A DNA stretch of 8,430 nucleotides from assembly GCA_013138555.1 (NCBI GenBank), contig WTCN01000323.1, positions 1 through 8,430 on the forward strand. Reading direction: 5' to 3'. The notes below the pieces were generated by a model. The model did no database searches. It was given only the letters and a program-made list of their open reading frames with translations, and was not told the DNA's origin. This stretch comes from Methyloprofundus sp. (GTDB lineage: Bacteria > Pseudomonadota > Gammaproteobacteria > Methylococcales > Methylomonadaceae). Shown piece by piece: positions 1 through 5,805 of the stretch; position 1 is the stretch's first letter; each line of letters opens with the position of its first letter. Position numbers and translations under genes: made by a program.

Positions 1-29
1 CTAAACAACAATAATAAACGGAGAAAACC

Positions 30-626
30 ATGAATGATTATTTAAAGCGTATTGCTAATTACTTTCTAATCGGGGTATTTGCTTTTATCCCGATCGTTGT
101 CATTTTACAGATTGTATTATTTATGAAAGAGTTTATTTCCGGCTCTTTTCAGATAGTATATGGTTACTGGGATAATTACTTAATCACCGCGTCCATCTTT
201 ATCTTTAGTTTTTATCTGTTTGTTTATGTTGGTTATCGTCTGAAGATGGCGGGTGGTTCCTGGATTATCGGTTTAATCGACAATGTTGTGAATCGCATCC
301 CGCTATTAAGCTCTATTTATCGAGTCACGAAAAAAGTTGTCAATATGTTCTCAGGGCATGAACAAAAAGGAGCGCGTGAAGTTGTGTTTACCGAATATCC
401 TAAAGACGACGTATGGGTTCCCGCTTATGTGACTAATAAAGTTGATGATATGTATATCCTGTTTATCCCTACCTCACCTAATCCGACATCTGGTTTTACC
501 GTGATTGTGCACGAGTCTAAAATTATTAAATCAAAAATGAATATTGAAGAAGCTACCAGCTTTATTATTAGTGTTGGGGTTGATTTTAATCATATTGATA
601 ATTTGCAAAAACTTAAGGCAAAATAG
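30..626 (+). CDS. DUF502 family inner-membrane protein
   Basis: A 198-residue membrane protein of the DUF502 family, whose biochemical role is not established. Two hydrophobic segments are visible at about residues 11-32 and 49-70, followed by a soluble, probably cytoplasmic domain. Family landmarks are RIPLLSSIYRVTKKV (89-103), where the P-x-x-x-x-I-Y pattern is typical, the strongly conserved IPTSPNPTSGF (146-156), and the C-terminal stretch around 170-184 (IEEATSFIISVGV). The length is normal for the family, so it appears complete. The ATG at 30 is preceded by GGAGA at 20-24 with a good spacer. Only 29 bp of upstream sequence are present, so any operon to the left cannot be judged. It converges on the minus-strand rnr operon. 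The family assignment is firm; the function is unknown. Confidence 0.9.
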   Translation: MNDYLKRIANYFLIGVFAFIPIVVILQIVLFMKEFISGSFQIVYGYWDNYLITASIFIFSFYLFVYVGYRLKMAGGSWIIGLIDNVVNRIPLLSSIYRVTKKVVNMFSGHEQKGAREVVFTEYPKDDVWVPAYVTNKVDDMYILFIPTSPNPTSGFTVIVHESKIIKSKMNIEEATSFIISVGVDFNHIDNLQKLKAK

Positions 627-636
627 GGATACGTAC

Positions 637-761
637 TTAAGACGGGACAGACTCTCTTGCAAAAAAGTAGGGTGGGCAGTTTTTTTTCCCACCATCAGGG
701 GCGAACTACGGTGGGCAGAAAAGATTGCCCACCCTACGAGTAATAAGCTGTCCCGTGTTAA
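637..761. repeat. Nested inverted repeat, MITE/REP-like element
   Basis: A 125-bp palindromic unit between two convergent genes. The outer arms are TTAAGACGGGACAG (637-650) and CTGTCCCGTGTTAA (748-761), 14 bp with one mismatch and TTAA at both ends. The inner arms GTAGGGTGGGCA (667-678) and TGCCCACCCTAC (726-737) are perfect over 12 bp. Two more stems lie inside: GGTGGG/CCCACC (671-676/688-693) and GGTGGGCA/TGCCCACC (710-717/726-733). The outer-arm motif recurs at 790, 5765 and 8289, so this is a dispersed family and not a one-off hairpin. It has no coding capacity. A non-autonomous element or REP-like sequence is inferred. An 8-T run (680-687) follows no stem, so it is not a clear terminator, although the structure may still end convergent transcripts. 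Confidence 0.75.
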
Positions 762-789
762 ATTTGTAGTCCAAAATAGGCTAATCATT

Positions 790-806
790 TTAAGACGGGA
801 TAAAAT
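790..806 (+). repeat. Solo copy of the TTAAGACGGGACAAAA repeat motif
   Basis: TTAAGACGGGATAAAAT differs by one base from the reverse complement of the motif at 5765-5780. It lies 28 bp right of the 637-761 palindrome in the same orientation as that element's left arm. It could be the remnant of a second element or an extended end of the first. Confidence 0.55.
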
Positions 807-814
807 TAGGGGAG

Positions 815-829
815 TAGGCTTTTAGCCTA
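815..829. other. Small stem-loop after the 3' end of the rlmB-linked gene
   Basis: TAGGCT (815-820) and AGCCTA (824-829) form a perfect 6-bp stem with a 3-nt loop, just past the stop codon at 838-840 of the minus-strand gene. No U-tract follows on the minus strand, so a Rho-independent terminator is not supported. It may be a weak pause site or part of the neighbouring repeat. Confidence 0.3.
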
Positions 830-837
830 AAAAGCAT

Positions 838-1563
838 TCACCAATAAGTTTCAGTTTTCTTGATTGCCGCTAATTTTCTACGCAATGCCTCTCGGTGTTC
901 ATCACTAATTTCTGGCTTAATAAATTCAGAGTCTTTACGCAGCAAATAACGCGCGAGAACATCCAGAAAATCCTCATTAATATCATTTGCTTGCCATGAC
1001 TCAATATAGGTAGAAAAGTTAGTGTAATTATTAATAATCACTTTAATCAGTGAATTATCATAGTCGACTTCAAAGCGCAAACGTACTGGAATTAGACGTT
1101 TTACAAAAAATTTAGCGGTTTCTTCATTGTTTAAACCAGGCATCTTTTGGATTCTGACAGAAAGGCGTTTAGCATGTAAATAAGCAATTTCTTTTTCAAT
1201 AGTCCCTTTGCCAGTCATAACATATTTAAATTCCCCCTCACCTATACAATAAAAGGTAACATTAATTTGCATTAACTTATCTATATCAGAAAACCCTCCA
1301 TAGCCATCGGTACTAATCTTGTAATCCTTTTGTGCCAAAGTCCCTAACTTTGGAAAGCGTAAGCTATAGTTCTCTACTTGTACCGGTACTTCAAGGTAAT
1401 TTAGGTGCTCCACTAACTCCTGCAAATACTTAAATAACTCCTGCATTTTAGGTAAAAGCTGAATTTTATAAACGCGCTCTCTTTGCTGTTTCTGGTCTAG
1501 CTGAAGCTGCTCAGAAGACTTTTTTTGATCCGCCTCTTTTCTTAACTGCTCAAGAACGCCCAT
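838..1563 (-). CDS. Uncharacterised protein, third gene of the rnr-rlmB operon
   Basis: I do not recognise a named family. The product is a soluble protein of about 241 residues with no signal peptide or membrane segment. Its N-terminal ~65 residues are highly charged and glutamine-rich (RKEADQKKSSEQLQLDQKQQRERV) and predicted to be helical or coiled-coil. The middle (about 75-200) looks like alternating beta strands (for example INVTFYCIGEGEFKYVMTG), and the C-terminus is again a charged helix (DEHREALRRKLAAIKK). The preferred start is the ATG at 1563, because AGGTGG (1569-1574) sits 5 nt before it. An in-frame GTG at 1572 would add three residues and overlap rlmB by 8 bp, but has a poorer ribosome site. 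The gene begins 1 bp after the rlmB stop, so it is probably translationally coupled to rlmB. The context suggests RNA metabolism, but no catalytic motif is visible. Confidence 0.8.
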   Translation of the reverse strand: MGVLEQLRKEADQKKSSEQLQLDQKQQRERVYKIQLLPKMQELFKYLQELVEHLNYLEVPVQVENYSLRFPKLGTLAQKDYKISTDGYGGFSDIDKLMQINVTFYCIGEGEFKYVMTGKGTIEKEIAYLHAKRLSVRIQKMPGLNNEETAKFFVKRLIPVRLRFEVDYDNSLIKVIINNYTNFSTYIESWQANDINEDFLDVLARYLLRKDSEFIKPEISDEHREALRRKLAAIKKTETYW

Positions 1564-1564
1564 G

Positions 1565-2308
1565 TTACCCACCTAGTCGCTGCCTAAAAATTTCATAAAT
1601 CAGCACGCCTGCTGCAACTGAAACATTCAAACTTTCTACACTACCTTGCATAGGAATTTTTACTAAAAAATCACACTGCTCACGCGTCAATCGACGCATC
1701 CCTTTTTCTTCAGCTCCCATCACTAAAGCCAAAGGCATATTAACATCCATTGCATAAATCGTTTTTTCTGCTTCTCCAGCCGCCCCGGCAACCCAGATGC
1801 CTTGCTCTTTTAACCAGCTAAGCGTACGACTTAAATTAGTTACCTGATACACTGGCACAGTTTCAGCCGCACCACTTGCCACTTTACAAACCGTAGGGGT
1901 AATTCCCACTGCCTGATCTTTAGTGACAATCACTCCCTGCACGCCAGCAGCATCAGCCGTTCTTAAGCATGCCCCCAGGTTTTGCGGGTCTTGGACATGA
2001 TCTAAAACCAACCAGAATGGTACTTGTTTTGCACTCTCAACCACTGCTTTTAAATCACTTTCAGAGCGCATCGCTGGCATTTCAACTTCTAAAATAATGC
2101 CTTGATGATTACCACCTTTCGATAAATTATCCAGCTTTTTACGATCAGCCTTTTCAGGTCTAATATTATGTTTTTGCAGGCCCTTCAGTAAGGAAGCCAG
2201 GCGCTCATCCTGACGTTTTTGGTCTACCCAGGCCTGTTTGATCTTTTTAGGCGCATAATCCAGTGCTGCTTGTGCCGCATGTACACCAAATATTTTAGCT
2301 AAACTCAT
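1565..2308 (-). CDS. rlmB: 23S rRNA (guanosine(2251)-2'-O)-methyltransferase RlmB
   Basis: A SpoU-family (SPOUT, trefoil-knot) RNA methyltransferase of 247 residues, the normal length for RlmB. It transfers a methyl group from S-adenosylmethionine to the 2'-O of G2251 in the 23S rRNA peptidyl-transferase P-loop. The N-terminal substrate-binding domain covers about 1-75 (KIFGVHAAQAALDY start; GNHQGIILEV at its end). The three SpoU motifs are intact: motif 1 at 100-123 (DHVQDPQNLGACLRTADAAG), motif 2 at 192-213 (PLALVMGAEEKGMRRLT) and motif 3 at 216-238 (VKIPMQGSVESLNVSVAAGV). The ATG overlaps the rnr stop in an ATGA junction, with AAGGAG at 2314-2319. The rnr-rlmB order matches that of E. coli. 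RlmB is preferred over TrmH or other SpoU enzymes because of the N-terminal domain and the partnership with rnr. Confidence 0.95.
   Translation of the reverse strand: MSLAKIFGVHAAQAALDYAPKKIKQAWVDQKRQDERLASLLKGLQKHNIRPEKADRKKLDNLSKGGNHQGIILEVEMPAMRSESDLKAVVESAKQVPFWLVLDHVQDPQNLGACLRTADAAGVQGVIVTKDQAVGITPTVCKVASGAAETVPVYQVTNLSRTLSWLKEQGIWVAGAAGEAEKTIYAMDVNMPLALVMGAEEKGMRRLTREQCDFLVKIPMQGSVESLNVSVAAGVLIYEIFRQRLGG
1569..1574 (-). promoter_or_regulatory. Ribosome binding site deciding the ATG start at 1563
   Basis: AGGTGG on the minus strand lies inside the last codons of rlmB, 5 nt before ATG 1563. This spacing favours that ATG over the GTG at 1572, which overlaps the site itself. Confidence 0.6.
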
Positions 2309-4632
2309 TTTTTCTCCTTCTTATGCGGCTTGCCTTTATTCTTCATATTCTTATGCTTATGCTTAGACTTTTTCTTATCAAGCTGTTTAACTTTTTTAAC
2401 TTTCTTTTCTTCAGAAGGATGTGACGCTTTGCGCTGTTGCATTGCCAATAACTCAAAATCAATTTTTTTATCGTCCAGATTAACGCCCGCTACGACAACA
2501 TTGACCTTATCGCCCAGGCGATAACGTAAACCTGTGCGCTCCCCTTTTAATTGATGACTGGTCGGATCAAATTTAAAGAAATCCTGCCCCAAAGAGGTGA
2601 CATGTACCAAGCCTTCGACATATAAATCAGCTAACTCGACAAAAAAGCCAAAGCCAGTAACAGCAGAAATAATGCCGCCAAATGACTCACCAATTTTATC
2701 CTGCATATATTCACATTTCAACCAGCTAACAACATCACGGGTTGCCTCGTCAGCGCGTCGCTCATTAGATGAACAATGCTCGCCCAGGGTCGATATTTCA
2801 GGAAACCCACAATAAAAACTTTCCGGCGATTTACCCTGTAAACAATGCCGTATCGCACGATGCACCATTAAATCAGGGTAACGCCGTATAGGCGAGGTAA
2901 AATGAGTATAAGCCTCTAAAGCCAGACCAAAATGACCTTTTTTCTCAGGGCTATACACCGCCTGGGACATAGAGCGTAATAAGACTGTTTGAATCAAATG
3001 CGCATCGGGTCTACCCTTGATACTACTGGTCAGGTGCATGTAATCCACCGGTGTTGGCTTATCCCCGCCATCTATATGCAGCCCCAACTCACCCAGAAAA
3101 GTTTTTAATGTTTTGATTTTTTCGTCAGAAGGCCCTTCGTGAATACGTAACAAACGTGGCATTTTCTTACGATTCAAATAACGCGCTGCCGCACTATTCG
3201 CAGCAATCATAAATTCTTCAATCAGCTTATGCGCATCATTCCGTTGTACAGGAATGATTTTATCTATTTTTCGATCTTCAGCAAATACAATTTGTGTCTC
3301 CTGAGTATCGAAATCCATCGCGCCACGTATCTCACGCTGCCCACGCATTGCTTTATATAAAGCATACATTTGTTCTAAATGCGGCAAGACAGCTTTATAT
3401 TTTTTACTTAACTTTGGGTGCTTATCCTCCAGCATAGCGGAAACTTTATTATAAGTAAGCCGCGCATGAGAACGCATCACTGCATCAAAAAACCGTGAAC
3501 GAATCACTTGTCCCTGTTCATTGATGAGCATTTCACACACCATAGACAAGCGGTCTTCATCAGGATTTATCGAACACAGACCATTCGAGAGCACCTCAGG
3601 TAGCATGGGAATGACTTGCTCAGGAAAATAAACCGAAGTGCTACGATTTCTTGCCTCAATATCTAAAGCACTGCCAGCTTGCACATAATGCGATACATCG
3701 GCAATAGCGACTAATAGCTTCCAGCCCTTAGGCGTTTTACTGCAAAAGACGGCATCATCAAAATCACGCGCATCTTCACCATCAATCGTAACCAGTGGTA
3801 CATCCCGCAAATCAACACGGCCTTGTTTTGCCTCTTCTGCAACCACTTTTTTAAAGGGCTTAATTTGCTCAGCCACCTCATCAGGCCAGACACTTGGCAA
3901 ATCATAAGTACGTATTGCAACATCAATTTCCATACCTGGTGCCATATGCGCACCCAGCACTTCAGTAATCTTACCGATAGGCTGACTTCTTAAGGTCGGT
4001 TGCTCAGTAATGGTCGCAACCACCATCTGGCCTTTTTTGGCATCGTTCCCTTTACCTTTAGGGATTAAAATATTTTGCGTGATTTTTTTATTATCTGGCT
4101 GCACAAATTGTACGCCATGCTCTTTCACAAACCGCCCGACAACTTGCTGGGTATTACGCTCCAATACCTCAACAATTTTACCTTCCCGGCGACCTTTTCT
4201 ATCCACACCGGATACACGCACCAAAGCACGGTCATTATGCAAGACGCGATTCATTTCCCGAGGTGATATAAATAAATCATCACCCGCATCATCGGGTTTC
4301 AAAAATCCAAAACCATCGGCATAGCTTAAGATTCTCCCGGCAATCAAGTCATGACTATCAACCAGGCAGTATTGCTGCCGACGATTAAACAATAACTGCC
4401 CATCACGTTCCATTGCTCTTAAACGCCTGCGCAATGCTTCTAGTTGATCATCCGATTCTAGCGCAAATGCTTCCGCAATTTGCCTACGCCCTATCGGTCG
4501 CCCACCCTTCTCAATCAGCTGTAAAATCAACTCCCGACTAGGTATTGGCTGCTCATATTTCTCAGCCTCACGCTGCGCATAAGGATCCGCAATGGCACTA
4601 AAGTCCAAACCTTTTTCTGAGTCTTCGCTCAT
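2305..4632 (-). CDS. rnr: Ribonuclease R (3'-5' exoribonuclease)
   Basis: RNase R, a processive RNB/RNase II-family 3'-5' exoribonuclease that degrades structured RNA, acts in rRNA and tmRNA quality control, and releases nucleoside 5'-monophosphates. The 775 residues show the full domain order. A winged-helix N-terminus spans about 30-90. Two cold-shock/OB domains span about 95-245. The RNB catalytic domain spans about 270-600, with TIDGEDARDFDDA at 282-294. Asp284, Asp290, Asp292 and Asp293 match the magnesium-binding aspartates D272/D278/D280/D281 of the E. coli enzyme. HFTSPIRRYPDLMVHR is at 577-592. An S1 domain spans about 648-731, and a lysine-rich basic tail runs from about 743 to 775. 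The tail and winged helix separate it from RNase II. The ATG at 4632 has no strong Shine-Dalgarno. It is the first gene of a three-gene operon with rlmB and the 838-1563 gene. Confidence 0.97.
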   Translation of the reverse strand: MSEDSEKGLDFSAIADPYAQREAEKYEQPIPSRELILQLIEKGGRPIGRRQIAEAFALESDDQLEALRRRLRAMERDGQLLFNRRQQYCLVDSHDLIAGRILSYADGFGFLKPDDAGDDLFISPREMNRVLHNDRALVRVSGVDRKGRREGKIVEVLERNTQQVVGRFVKEHGVQFVQPDNKKITQNILIPKGKGNDAKKGQMVVATITEQPTLRSQPIGKITEVLGAHMAPGMEIDVAIRTYDLPSVWPDEVAEQIKPFKKVVAEEAKQGRVDLRDVPLVTIDGEDARDFDDAVFCSKTPKGWKLLVAIADVSHYVQAGSALDIEARNRSTSVYFPEQVIPMLPEVLSNGLCSINPDEDRLSMVCEMLINEQGQVIRSRFFDAVMRSHARLTYNKVSAMLEDKHPKLSKKYKAVLPHLEQMYALYKAMRGQREIRGAMDFDTQETQIVFAEDRKIDKIIPVQRNDAHKLIEEFMIAANSAAARYLNRKKMPRLLRIHEGPSDEKIKTLKTFLGELGLHIDGGDKPTPVDYMHLTSSIKGRPDAHLIQTVLLRSMSQAVYSPEKKGHFGLALEAYTHFTSPIRRYPDLMVHRAIRHCLQGKSPESFYCGFPEISTLGEHCSSNERRADEATRDVVSWLKCEYMQDKIGESFGGIISAVTGFGFFVELADLYVEGLVHVTSLGQDFFKFDPTSHQLKGERTGLRYRLGDKVNVVVAGVNLDDKKIDFELLAMQQRKASHPSEEKKVKKVKQLDKKKSKHKHKNMKNKGKPHKKEKK

Positions 4633-4740
4633 ATTTTTAACATTAGTTGTGTATTCAAAGTTCTTTTTACATACGCAAAAGAGATATAACTACCATCATA
4701 ACGCAAGATACAGAGTACTGCGTAAAAGTTTTGCTCTTTA

Positions 4741-4770
4741 GTGCTTATGTAAGCCGCACAACATAAGCAC
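4741..4770. other. Perfect 10-bp stem-loop between the PqiA-like gene and rnr
   Basis: GTGCTTATGT (4741-4750) and ACATAAGCAC (4761-4770) form a perfect 10-bp stem with a 10-nt loop, about 110 bp upstream of the rnr ATG and 62 bp past the PqiA-like stop. No U-tract follows on either strand, so it is not a classical intrinsic terminator. It could be an rnr leader structure, an operator, or a 3' stabilising hairpin of the upstream transcript. Confidence 0.5.
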
Positions 4771-4776
4771 CTATTA

Positions 4777-4782
4777 ATTATA
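4777..4782 (-). promoter_or_regulatory. Candidate -10 box upstream of rnr
   Basis: A perfect TATAAT on the minus strand, about 145 bp before the rnr start and just upstream of the 4741-4770 stem-loop. A transcript starting here would carry that stem near its 5' end. No good -35 element is seen at the usual distance, so support is weak. Confidence 0.35.
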
Positions 4783-4831
4783 GTAGTTCATATAAAGTTT
4801 GATGTAAGACTGAAGTGCGTTGCACACATTG

Positions 4832-5434
4832 CTACTCATTCTGATACTGCATCAACTGACCTGCAGCAATCGCTAATAAACAATAGGTAGCGAAAAAATA
4901 AAACCCCGGCCCCAATACGGCCTTCATTTGTATCGTATTGACCGCTTGTGCATTCGCATTAATAGAAAAAAAAGCCACCAGAATAGCCATTAAAAACACA
5001 TCAGACATAGACCACTTACTCAACAAACTACTCATTTTCAACAAGTCACTTCTGGTTTGTCCTGATCCTACCTGCAATGCTATCAAGGTAAGAATAATCT
5101 TAATACCGGGAATAATAATACCGAAAAAACCAATCAACAGGCCAACAGCAACATGCTCATGAGAAATCAGCTCATTCATTGTTTCCATTAGGCTACGAGT
5201 GGATTCAAAAGCAGTAATAGAGCCTTCAAAATTAACTTCCCGCAACACCGATTGCAGCATGCTTTGCATAAAATTATTACTCTGCTGAATAGGCGGCAAG
5301 AATTCCTTTGTCGCAGTATCAAACAACTTCTGTTTACTAATATCAGCTGTAATCGTCATAAAAGGCTGAACAATACCTGGAATTAAAAAGGCAATAGACA
5401 GGATGAACAGGAAGGTTGAGAGGTATTTTTTCAT
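4832..5434 (-). CDS. Single-domain PqiA-like (paraquat-inducible protein A) inner-membrane protein
   Basis: A 200-residue inner-membrane protein resembling one PqiA domain. Four hydrophobic segments are visible: about 4-26 (with LIPGIVQPFMTI after the first turn), 95-120, 144-160 and 174-194. The best family landmark is KWSMSDVFLMAILVAFF (140-156), the conserved K-W-S-M-x-D-V-F motif of PqiA domains, followed by the closing LLAIAAGQLMQ helix (186-196). E. coli PqiA is about twice as long with two such domains, so this is a half-size homologue. In E. coli PqiA works with the MCE protein PqiB in envelope lipid transport, but no MCE gene is present here. A long polar segment (about 30-92) between the first two helices is probably periplasmic. 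The start at 5434 (MKKYLS) has no strong Shine-Dalgarno. Specific function unknown. Confidence 0.75.
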   Translation of the reverse strand: MKKYLSTFLFILSIAFLIPGIVQPFMTITADISKQKLFDTATKEFLPPIQQSNNFMQSMLQSVLREVNFEGSITAFESTRSLMETMNELISHEHVAVGLLIGFFGIIIPGIKIILTLIALQVGSGQTRSDLLKMSSLLSKWSMSDVFLMAILVAFFSINANAQAVNTIQMKAVLGPGFYFFATYCLLAIAAGQLMQYQNE

Positions 5435-5462
5435 AAATGATTAGGCATCTTTCATTAGGCAA

Positions 5463-5608
5463 TTTACACTTGCATTTTATTATCCTCGTCATTCCCGAGT
5501 TGTACCCAGTCAAGCTGGGCACAAGCTTTATCGGGAATCTCTTCGTATACGCAAGATTTCTGCTAGAAGCATACAAGAATGACGATAACTTATTCTAAAA
5601 GTGTAAAC
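5463..5608. repeat. Composite palindromic repeat (CGTCATTCCCG type)
   Basis: This occupies much of the 371-bp gene-free stretch 5435-5805. Outer arms TTTACACTT (5463-5471) and AAGTGTAAA (5600-5608) are perfect. Inner arms CGTCATTC (5487-5494) and GAATGACG (5577-5584) are perfect. A left hairpin pairs ATTCCCGA (5491-5498) with TCGGGAAT (5531-5538), enclosing TTGTaCCCAG/CTGGGcACAA (5500-5509/5515-5524). The right half (5551-5584), read on the minus strand, starts with the same CGTCATTC and resembles a degenerate second copy. It therefore looks like two head-to-head copies of a CGTCATTCCCG...CGGGAATC repeat, similar in style to Neisseria dRS3 (ATTCCC-N-GGGAAT). Its right end is 200 bp from the lipase stop, and its left end is 28 bp from the PqiA-like start. 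Confidence 0.7.
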
Positions 5609-5728
5609 TACTTTGGGTTCTATATGAAGGATGCCGGTTGTTTGCCTATGCTAGCACAACACTAATAATGAGTTGCTTAGCTTCGCGTATTTCCTGTGTG
5701 ATTCTGTTTTTTTAGTCGAAAACATATG
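5609..5728. other. Gene-free spacer right of the composite repeat
   Basis: The rest of the 5435-5805 gap, apart from the repeats at 5463-5608 and 5729-5782. I see no open frame with a ribosome site, no RNA gene and no convincing terminator for the lipase transcript. Confidence 0.5.
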
Positions 5729-5782
5729 ATACAGAAATAGGTGGGCTAGCCTTGAGTTTTTTCGATTTTGTCCCGTCTTAAG
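5729..5782 (+). repeat. Dispersed repeat, left copy flanking the lipase module
   Basis: This segment matches 8254-8306 in the same orientation. It starts ATA-AGAAATAGG, followed by a GCTAGC-like region with two small gaps, then an identical 19-mer ending TTTTGTCCCG (5757-5775), then TTAAG after two mismatches. The right end, TGTCCCGTCTTAAGTTCGTAG (5769-5789), also matches 749-769 with few mismatches, linking it to the palindrome at 637-761. Confidence 0.7.
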
Positions 5783-5805
5783 TTCGTAGCCTACATTTTT
5801 GTTAA

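Noticed and set aside
660..693. An intrinsic terminator at the 8-T run after the DUF502 gene.
   Set aside because: The T-run lies in a loop between GGTGGG and CCCACC, not after a stem, so the classical stem-then-T order is missing.
531..825. Two open frames, one per strand, across the end of the DUF502 gene and the palindrome.
   Set aside because: They overlap the DUF502 3' end and run through the inverted repeat, where open frames mirror each other. Neither has a ribosome site or a recognisable protein.
2330..2815. Plus-strand open frames opposite rnr.
   Set aside because: They are antisense to a well-conserved gene, with low-complexity or implausible products that mirror its codon pattern.
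3711..4324. Other frames within rnr on both strands.
   Set aside because: They lie wholly inside the RNase R coding sequence and have no independent support.
5343..5576. A minus-strand 77-codon frame across the PqiA-like gene start and the composite repeat.
   Set aside because: It overlaps the better-supported gene out of frame, and its upstream part is repeat sequence.
5463..5608. A CRISPR array, considered because of the repeated CGTCATTC and CCCGA motifs.
   Set aside because: The motifs are inverted pairs within one element and not evenly spaced direct repeats with unique spacers. No cas gene is present.
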